A stretch of DNA of 64,000 nucleotides from assembly GCF_049243985.1 (NCBI RefSeq), contig NC_135381.1, forward strand, positions 22,306,345 through 22,370,344. Direction: 5' to 3'. This DNA comes from Paroedura picta. Lineage: Eukaryota; Chordata; Lepidosauria; Squamata; Gekkonidae. The position numbers and the translations under genes are program-made. The notes beneath the pieces are model-generated. The model ran no database searches. It was not told the origin of the DNA and saw only the letters and a program-made list of their open reading frames with translations. Positions 9,891 to 21,001 of the stretch are shown here, one piece after another; the stretch's first letter is position 1, and each line of letters begins with the position of its first letter.

Positions 9891-11935
9891 ACCGAAGCTT
9901 ACAGGACGGATTTGGAGACAACCAGTACATCTATCCATCCTTGTAATGAAAAAAGGCTATTTGAGGAATAAATATTTCTTGAGGAAAAAATGCTCCCTAA
10001 GCTGGACTGAAATGTATTATTTTCTAAAATGTTGCCTCAAAACCAAACAAACATGAGCCTTTCTGTGATAACATCTATCCATTTTGTTAAATCTTTCTGA
10101 ATCCAGAGGTTATAATTGAATTTGGGTCATATTGTGTGGTATAAGGGTTAATATGGTGGATGACTAGAAGGGACATCTTGGTTCAAACAATGATTCAGGC
10201 AGGAAGCCCACTAGATGAGCAAGGCAGACTCATTTTCTTTCTGTCTAATCTACATCAAAGGTTGGTGTGAGAATTAAATGGGAAGAGGGAGGACTATCTG
10301 TGACACTCTGCTTTCCCTGGAGAAAAGTGACACAAAGATATGATAAGTATTTTGGTATCAGTCCAGTAGTTATAAATTCCCCCCCTTTAAAAAAAAATGT
10401 TACCATTAAAAGAAATCCTCTTTTCTCCATGCCTTGGAGAATGTTTGCACTTGATGGGGGTTTCCTTTCCTTTGATTCATAAATTAGGACACCAGTAGGC
10501 CATATGTGTGTAGTTTGATAACCACATAATAAAAGTTCCATCCCTTGCACAAAGCATCATGAGCCTTCAAAAGGAGGAAAACGTTACATTTCTGAACTAG
10601 ACCATACCATGTTCGTGAGTTTGTACCATGGGCCAGACCCCCCCCCCCTGGACCTCTGTGAGGAGGCAATAAAGTGGATCCATTCCTCCTTTCACTCAGA
10701 AGCCCTTGCTAAACACTTCAGTTTTTATTGTTTAGGCTAATTATGAGCTATTTCCCCAAATGTTTGCTTGCCACAGTTCACAAGATAATAGCATTTTAAA
10801 TAAACATTAAAAACAGCAGTAAAAATAGGCAACATCTGAAAGGCATAAACAGTGCAGAGAAGAAACAGAATACCTTAAGAAGAATGAAAATATCAAACCA
10901 AAGGAGGGGAGGAAGAAGGTCTATAAAATATAAGGTATAAAGTTATGTTTAAAAGCATTTCACTGACTAGAGGTCTTTGCAATATATATGTCCTTTCTCC
11001 ATTCTGACTGTTGTAATGAGGAGGATTTGTAAAAATAAAATGATCTGAGAGTGGAATTAGTTGTGAGCCAGGACACAAAATTCCTGAGTCATTTTCTTAG
11101 CTCTGGAAAGGAGGAAAAAATAAAAGGTAGTGTGCTTAAAGAAAGGTACATGGGTTGTCGAACTAGATGGTTATTGTGCCATTATGGTTTAGATGTGCTG
11201 TTCTTGAGAAATCTGGTTGAGCTTTTGCCCAAATCTGTAAAACTAAAGTCACAATGGTCTATTCATAAGTTTCCTACAATGACTGGTCAGTACACTTTAA
11301 TTAATGTTGTAGTTTTTTGTTTTTTTAAAAAACCCAGTCCAGGAACAGGCTGACTAAAGAGTCTAGAGATTCAGGCTATGGACATGGGATGCTGGATTCA
11401 TGGAGGCAGGTACCAGCAGCAAATGCACATTTAGAAGTCAGTGGTAGTTTAGGGGAAGACAGCACCAGAAGAACACAAATGTTGCTCCAGTAGAGATTAA
11501 AGCACACAAAAACTCTTCTGTTCTATGGCAAATCTTGTGGACTGCCTGAGTTTTTCATCATGATAACTTGGGAGGATCTTAAAAGTACAGATCTCTGACT
11601 TGGAACCTTGTATCCCAACACAAATTTGAGGCCCGTTAAGGACCTTAAATGGTTGCTGTCGTAATGGGAAGAAGGTTAAGATTCCCCTAATGTGAGGCCC
11701 AAATAACTGGTGATGGAGTAAAATCAAACAACAACAGATCAATAACCCGATGCATACACTGGGGTGTTCTCCCTTGGATTGTCTGTGAAGGCTCTGTCCA
11801 TGCTTTGCTAGGATCCAATTGGAAGCAAAACATGTCATTACTTGGGAAAGCAGTGGAGTCAGAGAAAAACATTAGCACCCTCTGTAGCAGCACCCGGACA
11901 TGAAAATAACATGGAATTTTTGCGCGGGGTTAGAA
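9891..11935. other. No gene or clear repeat recognised
   Basis: About 2 kb of AT-rich DNA with small open frames lacking domains. A poly-C run lies near 10629-10638. No transposon ends were noticed. Confidence 0.4.
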
Positions 11936-11937
11936 TA

Positions 11938-12905
11938 TTAGAATCATAGAGTTGGAAGGGACCTCTTGGGTCATCTAGTCCAACCTCCTGCACTATGCAG
12001 GACACTCACAACCCTATCACTCATCCACATTAACCTGCCACCCCTTGAATCTTCACAGAATCAGCCTCTCCATCAGAATCAGCCTCTCCATCCAGCCTCT
12101 GTTTAAAAAATTCCAAAGATGGAGAACTCACTACCTCCTGAGGAAGCCTGTTCCACTGAGAAACCCCTCTAACTGTTAGGAACTTCTTCCAGATGTTTAG
12201 ATGGAATTTCTTTTGAATTAATTTCCTTCCATTGGTTCTGGTCCATAACTCTGGGGCGAGACAGAACAACCCTGCTCCATATTCTATATGACACCCTTTT
12301 AAATACTTGAAGATGGCTATCAGATCTCCTCTCAGTGGTCTCCTCTTGAGGCTAAACATACAAACCTCCCCCAACCTTCCCTCATACGTCTTGGTCTCCA
12401 AACCCCTCACCAACGTTCCCTCCTTGCTCTCTTAAGAGTGCTTTATGACTTCTGTCCATGAACTCTTCATCCTCCTTTATATATTGTAGCATGTTAAAGT
12501 GTTTCTCTAATCCCCGTAGCTTCTCCTCCATTAGAGCCACTAATTTATACTTGCTGCATGTGTAAATGGTGTCTCTCCCCGAGGTAGGAAGACAAGCATG
12601 GCGCAGACAGAATATGTCACTACCTCAGCTCCTTCAGTCATCATGCCACTTTGATCCATCCAAAACTTCACAAACAGTCCTGTACTTCACAGAATCCTTT
12701 GCCTTGAACCGCCAGGGAAGAGCCAACAGCCAAGAGTCCTTTAGCTCTTGCCCTTTGACTCCTTACAGAATCTTCTGGCTTGATCCAGGGTCTAAGAGTC
12801 CTTTCATAGCACAAAGGCCCACTCAACAGGGGGCGGAGCTAGCAATCAGCTCCTGAGTCAGCTCCTGAGATCCACGTCCTCCTTCTCCCAGCTCCCAGGT
12901 CCGTG
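11938..12905 (-). mobile_element. Second internally deleted CR1 LINE
   Basis: Read on the minus strand the order is CR1 5' UTR, start of ORF1 (a start codon near 12658 and the ATGGATCAAAGTGGCATGA block shared with 8059), then directly the ORF2 C-terminus (RGLETKTYEGRLGE, FKYLKG) and the 3' UTR ending at the GAATCATAGAGTTGGAAGGG block (seen on the plus strand at 11940). The junction lies near 12418-12426. Relative to the 7881-9100 copy it lacks a further ~345 bp, the equivalent of about 8288-8632. The 5' UTR reaches further upstream than in the first copy. The AGAATCAGCCTCTCCATC segment is tandemly repeated near 12058-12092. Confidence 0.85.
12030..12413 (-). pseudogene. CR1 ORF2 C-terminal end
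   Basis: A 127-residue open frame starting at MVRGLETKTYEGRLGE. It contains FKYLKGCHIEYG, then SQWNRLPQEVVSSPSLEFFK near its end, the conserved CR1 ORF2 terminus. No RT core is present. A DGEAD duplication near the end reflects the DNA tandem repeat. Confidence 0.88.
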
Positions 12906-12985
12906 TTGTAATGCCTAGAATTTGGGATTTATACTACCATTGTAGAGAATCACAGTAACAAGCTAAAACAGTGGTCTTTTAACGT

Positions 12986-13104
12986 GAGCCAGCTTGGTGT
13001 AGTGGTTAGGAGTGTGGATTTTAATGTGATGAGCAGTGTTTGATACCGCCCTCCCCACACATGCACTAGCTAGGTTACCTTGGGCTTTCCACAGCACACA
13101 CATC
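12986..13104 (+). mobile_element. tRNA-derived SINE, 5' part (split copy)
   Basis: The head GAGCCAGCTTGGTGTAGTGG followed by a degenerate B box and TTGGGCTTTCCACAGCAC matches the SINE that is complete at 15865-16139. The copy breaks off here and its 3' part reappears at 13963-14139. Confidence 0.8.
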
Positions 13105-13255
13105 TCTGCCGCCTCCTCGCCCAGCCCCACCAAGCCCCGGCGAGGCTTGGAAGAGCCACACCGGGGCTTGCTGGGACCACGGGGGATGCTGGAGGGAGGA
13201 GTGCCGAGGGGAGGGGGAGCCTGGGAGTTTCCACCTGCCTTCTCCCCCCCCCCCC
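13105..13255. other. GC-rich segment inside the split SINE
   Basis: Strongly GC-rich, with CCCGGCGAGG and GGGGCTTGCTGGG words and a poly-C run at 13246-13255. It may be the body of the Helitron-like element whose 3' end follows. I see no Helitron 5' end. Confidence 0.4.
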
Positions 13256-13297
13256 GCTAGTGTCTATTGCATTTACAACTGGCTTTACGTCTAGTGT
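13256..13297 (+). mobile_element. Degenerate Helitron-like 3' terminus
   Basis: The 42 bp align with the better Helitron end at 22689-22732: CTAG, a decayed hairpin (TTGCA...TACAA), GGCTTT, and terminal CTAG followed by T. CTRR ends with a hairpin just upstream, inserted before T, are Helitron hallmarks. The hairpin is weak here. Confidence 0.5.
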
Positions 13298-13299
13298 AA

Positions 13300-13960
13300 A
13301 AATAAAATGGTCTCACAGTGCACAGTCATTTGGGATTGGGCAGCCAAAACATGATTCCATTTGCATTTTCTGGCAGTGAGGTATGAACAGGGGGAGGACG
13401 TGTGATGAAGATGCCCTCTCCTGATGAGCTAGGCATCCATGCTCTTTGTTTTTAAACCTTACTATAAACACACACAATCGCTCATTGGGGTCCAGTTACC
13501 ATGGCCAGCCTATCAAAAATCTACCTGAATATAAATAGAGACCATTACATGAAGGATCCCCAAAAGAGGAGGGAATGTTTGATTGTTGTGGTGTTTCTCC
13601 ATAGCAACGGGGAAGTGTGACATTTTTTTTAAAAATGCCATTTATCCATGGAAAAGTGGAAGTGCACTTTCTTTATAAAAAATAATTTTGGGGCTCAGGG
13701 GGGGGGGAGGTTTGAGTCCCTGATACAACCACTGTGCAGGGATTGGTGGCTTGTGGTGATTGACAAGCGGAGGAACAGGGGGAGAAGTTCGCAACGGTCT
13801 CCCTTGCCACCTCGTCAGGAGCCAAAAAGCTGCGGCAAAGTGGTGGGAAAACATGGGAGGGTCTCCCATCAGGTAGCTTGTGAACGCATGGCTTACAACT
13901 GTGCATTTGCAAGCAGGAGGCAGTGCAAGTGTTACGCCTCCATGTGGAATCGGTCCCTGT
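13300..13960 (+). repeat. Unnamed dispersed repeat, copy 2
   Basis: Collinear with 5600-6160 and same strand. It contains about 100 bp (near 13580-13680) that copy 1 lacks. It lies inside the split SINE, between the Helitron-like end and the SINE 3' part. The far end GGAATCGGTCCCTGT is shared with copy 1 (GGAATCAGTCCCTGT), which suggests a true element boundary near 13957. Confidence 0.75.
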
Positions 13961-13962
13961 CT

Positions 13963-14139
13963 TCCCTTCACCTCCCTCATGGTGTCTGTTGTGGGGAGAG
14001 GAAAGGGAAGGGGATTATCAGCTGCTTTGAGACTCCTGGTAGAGAAAAGTGTCATATAAGAACCAAATTCTTCTTCTTCTTCTTCTTCTTCTTCTTCTTC
14101 TTCTTCTTCTTCTTCTTCTTCTTCTTCTTCTTCTTCTTC
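13963..14139 (+). mobile_element. tRNA-derived SINE, 3' part, with long (TTC) tail
   Basis: Resumes the SINE begun at 12986 with CACCTCCCTCATGGTGTCTG, the GTGGGGAGAGGAAAGGGAAG block and CATATAAGAACCAAATTC. About 45 bp of the SINE middle are missing between the parts. Confidence 0.85.
14068..14139 (+). repeat. (TTC)24 microsatellite
   Basis: An uninterrupted 72-bp TTC run expanded from the SINE tail. It creates meaningless poly-Phe and poly-Leu open frames. Confidence 0.97.
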
Positions 14140-15654
14140 AGCATGCCTCTAATATGGTTCATAGAATACTCCTGGGCCCCCTCTTGCACAGGCTGAATTG
14201 CTTCTGCTCAGGTAACCAAGGGTCTCCAGTTCTTGGGGCACCCAGAAGTTTTAAATCTCTGCTGAGTACAGTAGCCTGCACCTGGAGACTGGAACATTGG
14301 ATGTTTCAAGGATAGGCCTGGGGGACTCTGGGCTGAAGCACTAAAGCATGGTTGTGTGTCTAAGGATGGCAGCGAAATGGAAAGAAGGAGGGGAGAGGCT
14401 TCATTGCTATGAAAAGCCCCTAAAGCACCCAGTCCGCTATGCATGGAGGGGTGTGGCTGGATCCTATGTATAGCAATGTTTTACAGAAAGAGGGAGTAGT
14501 CACAGGTTGAAAAGCCAAACATTCAATCTCTGGGTAATCAAATAAAGGCCGAATGGCCCAGCCAGTCATGAAATTCTGCTAGTTCTATTCATAGCCAGGG
14601 TGTGGTTTTCATCCCCCCCCCCCACCCGTACTGAATCTTGATCCTGTTGTAAAATCTGCAGAGAAACAAATATAAACCTCTAATAAAAATGGCTTATAAG
14701 GGACTGCTGATCTGGTTGGGCCAGCATCTTGGAAAAAAACAGCAACAACAGTTGGAGTAAGCTATATGTCTATATTTGTAGACTGTTCCCCTGTGGACTG
14801 TTCTCTCTTCACAAGTCATACGTGTGTCTTATTCTGGGGATCTCTCTATAAATGAGACCCGGAGAGGTGTGTGTGTGTGGGAAGAATACATCTGTTTCTC
14901 CTCTGAGTTCGTAGTGTTTTTCTCTGCTCATTTCTTTCCCAAACTGGGATACCAAGAAGGGTCAGAAGTTGTTATCTTCCTGAGATGGCTTGTGTCAGGA
15001 AAGCTTTCTGTCAACTGTATGCCGTTTAGAAAGTTTGTCCCCAAGTTCAAAGCAGCCTCACCCCCCCCCCCTTGGGATGTTTTCTGCCCTTGGACCTCTC
15101 TGTTGACTTAGGCCTTTTCCCTTTTGAGGTCAACATCAAAATAAAGATGTACGTCTCTCTGGGCTGACCATGGCTATGACTCTTGAGATCAAGGATTTTT
15201 AAGAGAGGTTTGTCTTCCCATCTGTCGACCAGCATTTGAAGTGAGCTTTCTTCTCTATTCTTTTGGACAAGTGTGAAAATGGGGAGGGGATTTTTGCTTT
15301 AAATGAAAGTTTTGGTCTTTTAAAAGTGTTTGGCTAAATTCTCTCTCTTGTTAAGAGACCCCGATGGTGCCATGAATAGATCAAAAGCCCCTGGGTCTGT
15401 TTTGCAGCTTGAATTCTACCAGCTAGGACAAGGCTCTCTCTGATGGAGGAGGGGCCTGGATAGGGCAGAGGAGTTTGGATTTCATTCCACGCTCTTCCTA
15501 CTGAATCAGCCCAGGCAGTTTGATAATAATGATTTTCTTCACAAAGGGCTGGCCCTGCCAATTAGCAACCAGTTATGACTACCCTAAAATGCTGGAAAGT
15601 TAATCTGATTTTTCAGTCTTTATAAGTCTTGCTCCAGCTTCTGGTTGACATGGG
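14140..15654. other. No gene or clear repeat recognised
   Basis: About 1.5 kb of mixed sequence. Poly-C runs lie at about 14612-14620 and 15060-15070, and a short GT run at 14866-14878. Confidence 0.4.
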
Positions 15655-15864
15655 GGGATTGGAACAGGAAATCTACCCTGCTGGATCAGACCAAAAGTTC
15701 AACTATTGAACCTGTTTACTGCAGAGGCCCTCTAGATACCCCTTCAAACACAGAAAGTCCATAAGCAGGGCACTGAAAGCACCGGCCTTCTTTTACATGC
15801 ACAACACCTACTGGGTCTCAGAAGATCATTGCCTCACTTAACCACCAGGGCAAATAGCTGTTGA
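15655..15864 (-). mobile_element. Old CR1-like repeat 3' region, first part
   Basis: Minus-strand copy of a widespread reptile repeat whose reverse-strand hallmark is CTGCTGGATCAGACCAAAAG. Diverged. It is interrupted at 15865 by a SINE and continues at 16140. The same family occurs on the plus strand at 59170-59815. Confidence 0.55.
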
Positions 15865-16139
15865 GAGCCGGTTTGGTATAGTGGTTAGGAGTACAGACTT
15901 CTAATCTGGGTTTGATTTTGCGCTCCCCCACATGGTACCAGCTGGGTGACCTTGGGCTTGCCACAGCGCTGATAAAGCTGTTCTGAGCAGTAATATCAGG
16001 ACTCTCTCAGCCTCACCTACCTTACAGGGTGCCTGTTGTGGGGAGAGGGAAAGGAAGGCAAGTGTAAACTGCTTTGAGACTACTTCGGGTAGAGAAAAGC
16101 GGCATATAAGAACCAACATTTCTTCTTCTTCTTCTTCTT
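15865..16139 (+). mobile_element. tRNA-derived SINE, full length, (TTC) tail
   Basis: A complete copy: a tRNA-like head (GAGCCGGTTTGGTATAGTGG, then a B-box-like GGGTTTGATTTTGCGCTCCC), a central body, the GTGGGGAGAGGGAAAGGAAG block, CATATAAGAACCAAC and a short (TTC) tail. The head would act as an internal Pol III promoter in an active copy. It lies inside the older repeat 15655-16430. Confidence 0.9.
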
Positions 16140-16430
16140 GATAGACCAGCTTCCATCTATTTGCCTCTGTAATCTTGTTATGACAGTGAATTCCATAGGT
16201 CAATTACCTGTCATATTAATAAGTATTTCTTTTTCTCTGTCTTGAATCTATTGCTCATCCTTCTTTGTGATGTCTCTGCAAAATGCCAGCATATCTTTAG
16301 TACCCTCCTATCAAAAGCAGCTGATTCACTTTTGTATCCTGATTGCACAAGTTATAATAGGAGGATTTCTTTGTATATCTTCATTCTCCATTCAAGGTAT
16401 GCAAATAAAAAAATTGTGTCTGCAGCTAAC
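16140..16430 (-). mobile_element. Old CR1-like repeat, second part
   Basis: Continues the repeat interrupted at 15865, with a GAATTCCATAGGTCAATTAC block and an AAGTATTTCTTTTTCTCTGT block typical of that family. It fades into unique sequence. Confidence 0.5.
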
Positions 16431-16788
16431 TGAATTTACTGACAGCACACAATTTGAAAGGCTGATTACCTTCATTATTTCCCTCATTCATAAAACTCAG
16501 GCACTGGCTGCAGCACTATTAAATCCCAGCATAAATCTAATGCTTTTCTCAGTGATATAAGGAAAAAAAGAGTTCCCTGTTGAATGGTGTTTAATAACAG
16601 GATGGCACAGTGTATAACTTGCATGACTAAAGGGATACCTCGGATCTGAATGTCATGACCCAGCTTTCAGTTAGCCTCTAAAGTTTCCAACTTGCAACTA
16701 GGGGAGAGGGCAGAAGGATTGGTCTGCTGGCATTGATGTCACAGCAGCCCTTCACTCTGCGTGAAGAGAGCCTTTTCCTTACTGCTTT
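16431..16788. other. No gene recognised
   Basis: About 350 bp of AT-rich DNA with no recognisable features. Confidence 0.4.
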
Positions 16789-16796
16789 TCCTAGAG

Positions 16797-16933
16797 CAGG
16801 GGTAGTCAAACTGCGGCCCTCCAGATGTCCATGGACTACAATTCCCAGGAGCCCCCTGCCAGCGAATGCTGGCAGGGGCTCCTGGGAATTGTAGTCCATG
16901 GACATCCGGAGGGCCGCAGTTTGACTACCCCTG
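16797..16933. mobile_element. hAT-type palindromic MITE, complete, 8-bp TSD
   Basis: Same family as 3477-3592 but with a longer centre (CCAGCGAATGCTGG). Flanked by the perfect 8-bp repeat TCCTAGAG (16789-16796 and 16934-16941). The arms have few mismatches, which suggests a fairly young insertion. Confidence 0.94.
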
Positions 16934-16941
16934 TCCTAGAG

Positions 16942-18100
16942 GGACAGGACATTTTAGGAATTGCCTCCAAACCGGTGCGTTAAAGATCTCCAAACCATAG
17001 CTTGTTATCGTCTCCTGTTTCTCTTTTTTGACAGTACATCTCCTGCTCACCCATCCAGATAAAATAATTCAGGAGAAAAAAGGAAGAATTTATCAGTGGA
17101 ATGATGTAGACATATGCAGTATTATTATGGATTATATGGAACATGTTGGAGCAGTGGTATTATTTTATAGATTACTTTGTTTTCTGTAACATTTCATGGA
17201 GCGAAAGAATGTAGTGGGCTTGCATTTTATTGTCATTCTGGAGGTTTGCCTTGTTTTTTTTAACAATTATGGTTTTTGAATTCCATGAATACTTAATTCC
17301 CTCCCTCCAATATTCATTCTTGTAAAAAAAAAATGACAATAGTAATTCTGCATCTTGCAAAAGAAAAGTAGAAGAGAAGGAATGTTTAACTATGAGCAAT
17401 TTTTACTTTTGCATAAAATATTGCAGGCAAAGTAACTGTTTTCTTAAGCCCTAATTCAAACCACACAATGCATGATGATTCAACACATGGTTTTTATTAT
17501 GAGCTGCATAAAGCTGAAGTCTAACGTGGTAGACATTACTGATAAAACCAAGTAGTGAACAGATTAAAAAGTGCATAAATGTCTTGAGGCAAATGTTTGC
17601 ACTTGCACAAGTTCATCAAGTGAAATAAGCCTACTGGTGGGAGGATGAGGATGGACATGAAAGTTTAAAAATTGGGTGACATGTTTGTATATTCAAAGAC
17701 CTTATAAACCTACATTTCTGCAGGATAACTGCAGCCCAAGGCAGGTATCATCAGTTAATAAATATTGAACTAGCTGTGGCATATTTACTGGGAAAAATAC
17801 TTTTTAAAGTACAGGACTTAGACATGGTGACATCTATTTTATGAGGAGCATCTGCTACAACACTTAGATACTTAGCTTTGAGGAAGGCATATAGTATTGA
17901 ATATAGCACTTCAGTGTGGATTAACAGCCCCCTGGCCAACAAACTCAATGTTCAACTCAACACAAGAATTTATTTATTTTGAGAACCATCAGTGAATGTA
18001 TTAAACCCACTGACCTATTGGATAACCATGTTAAATAAAATAGCTCCTTCACATCTCCAAAGACAAGATGCTCTTCTTCTTGAATATAGAAAGAAAACCG
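16942..18100. other. No gene or clear repeat recognised
   Basis: AT-rich DNA with no recognised element. Small open frames lack domains. Confidence 0.4.
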
Positions 18101-18998
18101 TGGGTCATTCCGCACAACGACCAATGTTGCTAAATGTTTGTAGTATGCAAAAATGCTATATTTAATAGTGGAATTTTGTCATTCCGCACACCTTCAATTC
18201 TAGCGGAATATTAAAGTCCCAGTAGTGGTCTATTCATTCCCCACAGGTTTCCGGTCTTGCTGGAATCGCAACAAAGGAGGCAATATTTTTCTGCGCTTCT
18301 TTCCACCCCTGGCTGTCAATCAAACAGAACAATGAACTGTTTAGTTCCGTTTGTGCTCCCGAAAAGCCCCTTTCCCTTTAAAAACTGTTTTTTAAAAACC
18401 CGAAAACACCAGTAGCAACGAATATTTGTTCATTCAGTGTCTCAGAAAGACCTTTTTTGCTGGCATAAGAGCTGGCGCTTAATAGTTTACATGCTCTTCA
18501 AGTAAAAAAAAAAAATTCCCCCCTGATGGGTGCAATTTCTGGCCGAAATTACGGGCACTGTCGAACAGGGGGATGTATTGTGCTCAGAAACGTTAAAGAC
18601 AATTTCAGAAGGGAGCTTTGTTTTACTGTTAAGCACTTCTGTATAGGGACTTCAGCTGAAGAAGCCTTGCTTATTTGTTGCTTTCGCCGGTTTAAGGGGC
18701 AAAAATGGTAATTGCGTCTCCAGAAGCTAGGGAGCTAGAGAGGGACATTCTTTCTACTGCTATTTTGAGAATGCATATGTCTTTCGCTGATGTGTTGCAG
18801 CTTGTGCTCAAAAGTGTAATCGTTTTTGGGGGGGAATCCACTTTTCTGGATTTCCCCCTAAGCGCTATAAAATTCCGATTGTTACTGGAGTTTGGCGGGA
18901 GTTTTGCAGTTTATTTACAACATCATGCGGAATGTTAAATTAATAGCGTTTACAAAACGTAAGACCTCGGCTACATTTAAGTTGTGCGGAATGGCCCA
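18101..18998. mobile_element. Non-autonomous DNA transposon with 18-bp TIRs
   Basis: Left end TGGGTCATTCCGCACAAC (18101-18118); right end GTTGTGCGGAATGGCCCA (18981-18998), its reverse complement with one mismatch. Looser subterminal similarity extends inward about 90 bp, including inner ATTCCGCA words near 18181 and GCGGAATGT near 18928. The ~0.86-kb interior has no transposase-like frame. Flanks (AAAACCG and GGGAGTT) show no clear target duplication, so I leave the superfamily open; hAT or piggyBac-like are possible. Confidence 0.75.
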
Positions 18999-19178
18999 GG
19001 GAGTTGCCCATCCACAAAGGCATGGCTGATACAGGCCTATCCAGGCTAAGATCCTGACACCCAGCAATAAGATCTGCAGAAATCCTGTGATCATGGAATG
19101 AATGCTTGCAAACATGGAAGCAATCAGTTCCATCCAATACTCTGATAAATGCCAAATGAGAGGTCTGCATGATTTGCC

Positions 19179-19450
19179 TTGCCACGTAAAATATGGAAGA
19201 TGGCTAACAGAATACTAACAGGCTTTGGCAGTTATGTAAAACTGTTGTTTAAATGTTGCAAAATACTGGGATCCAAATGTGATTGTGGTACAGCCTGCCA
19301 CACTATTTTCCATCTGTCAAAGGAATGTGAGCATCATGCTTTCAAGGGTGAATTCTTTGAATTTTCCCCAGCTGTGATTGAGTGGATCAGTCTGCATACC
19401 CATTGTATCAACTTGGTTATGCATTTTGAATTATATGCTTCCTGTGTGTA
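19179..19450 (+). pseudogene. LINE ORF2 C-terminal remnant with zinc-knuckle-like motif
   Basis: The frame reads LPRKIWKMANRILTGFGSY, then CDCGTACHTIFHLSKEC. That is an NRI.TG.G block followed by CxC, H and C, typical of the domain after RT in several non-LTR retrotransposon clades. The usual AAIEWI-like end is visible as PAVIEWISLHTHC. Upstream RT is not recognisable. Clade uncertain. Confidence 0.6.
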
Positions 19451-19846
19451 ACTTTGCCATATGATAAATAATAATGTTACTATAATCTCCCAAATATTTC
19501 CCGTGGTATTTAGATCATACAGTCATTATGACTGTGATATCGTTCCGGTTTGCCTTTTTAAAGGGCCAATTTTTTTTGTCCATTTCCGTGCTAAAAGCCA
19601 CCTTTCCAGGCACAAACCTGAACTGCCCTCTCACTTACCCAATGGTTAAGGAATTCCCGCTTACAGCTATTTCATTTTTCCAGGCGGAATCAAATTCAGG
19701 GCTGCCCAATAGAGAAATGCTTGCATTTGGTCACCCCATCTGCCATTTTGAGTTCTTTGTACACACCCCTTTCCTTGTTGCCATCCTCCTAGCCCTTCCC
19801 TTCCTCCACCTCCCTCTTGAAAGATCTCACTTTTTCAAAAAAAGGG
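19451..19846. other. No gene recognised
   Basis: An open frame runs from 19528 to 20070, but its composition follows the DNA and no domain is visible, so I do not call it. Confidence 0.35.
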
Positions 19847-19931
19847 GTTATTGCGTTACAACATTGTCTCTAAGTATTAAAATAGCAGCAGTCTTGTTTA
19901 GAACACTGCAGCAGTGTTGGAACGCAATAAC
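19847..19931. repeat. 16-bp inverted repeat, possible MITE core
   Basis: GTTATTGCGTTACAAC (19847-19862) pairs with 19916-19931 with one mismatch, around a 53-base loop containing a GCAGCAGT/ACTGCAGC motif. No flanking duplication noticed. Confidence 0.5.
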
Positions 19932-20756
19932 TTTCCTTAAAAAAAACCCATCAAGAATACTTGGGAGAAAGGGGGCAGGCAATCAAGGGCACAGAATAGT
20001 GGAATTAAGTGAAGCAGGCATAATTTTCCAAAACAAACTATTTGGAAAAGAGGAAGGGAGCAAAGCATGATGGGAGGCTGCCTCCTTCTGACTCGGATGT
20101 GGAAAACATACAGCAAATTTCAGATGAGGGGAGAAAATCCCAAATGTGGAAAGCCTAGCATTGACTCACGGCATCTGAATAAAATCCAAAGTGAGGCTAA
20201 AACATGTCTCAAAAGTGGAAAAGGTCAAGGCTAGAATTTGTACCCATATATGGTAAGAATATGCAGTGGAGCACCTCAGCACATGTGCCAATTTTGAAGT
20301 CAAAGAAGACACATGATGCTACACTATTGCCAGAACTAATCATGCATGTCTCACATGGGAATCCTTTGTCCATGTCACTGGGCTGGGTCCAACTAGCTTC
20401 TCCTCTGGTGAAAAAAGGAGGAGCACCATGGTATAAGTGCAGAACAGTAAGGCATGGTGAAAGTAGTCTGTCTAGCAGCAAGTTTCTTGATATCCCCCAT
20501 GGAATTAAATCTTATGATGAACTCAGGGTCGTGAAGAATCAAAAGTGGGATACACAGTTGGCAAATTCCTAATGACAATTCTAGAACACTTTGAACTATT
20601 AGGGGTGCAAGCAGTCAGTTTTCCTCTGTTTCTGTTTTGCTTTTTAAAATTTCTCCCCTTAACTACTGTTCAGTGGTATACACCATTCTATGCCTTGGTA
20701 AACATGCTATATCCTTCTCAGCCTTTCCCCCACCTGATGGGCACTGGACCATCATG
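19932..20756. other. No gene or clear repeat recognised
   Basis: About 0.8 kb. The open frame at 20204-20572 shows no recognisable domain. Confidence 0.4.
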
Positions 20757-21001
20757 CAGAAGAAGAAGACCTGTTTCTTTTTGTATCCCACTTTTTACTA
20801 TCTGAAAGATCTCAAAGCAATGTACAATTGCCTGTCCTCCCCATACCTTGTGAAGTAGGTGAGGCTGAGAGAGCTCTGAGAGAACTGTAACTGGTCCAAG
20901 ATCACCTAGCTGGCTGCATGTGGAGGTGGAGTGCGAAATCAAACCTAGTTTCTCAAATCAGAGGCTGCCGCTCTTAACCACTACATCAAGCTGGCTCTCA
21001 A
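20757..21001 (-). mobile_element. tRNA-derived SINE, minus strand
   Basis: Read on the minus strand: TGAGAGCCAGCTTGATGTAG, a B-box-like region, CTAGGTGATCTTGGACCAG, CTCAGCCTCACCTACTTCAC, and a (TTC) tail seen on the plus strand as AGAAGAAGAAG at 20758. It is a variant related to 15865-16139. Confidence 0.85.

Noticed and set aside
13648-14315. Open frames with long poly-Phe and poly-Leu runs
   Set aside because: They read through the (TTC)24 microsatellite at a SINE tail.
19528-20070. 180-residue open frame
   Set aside because: No recognisable domain, it spans an inverted repeat, and the composition follows the DNA.
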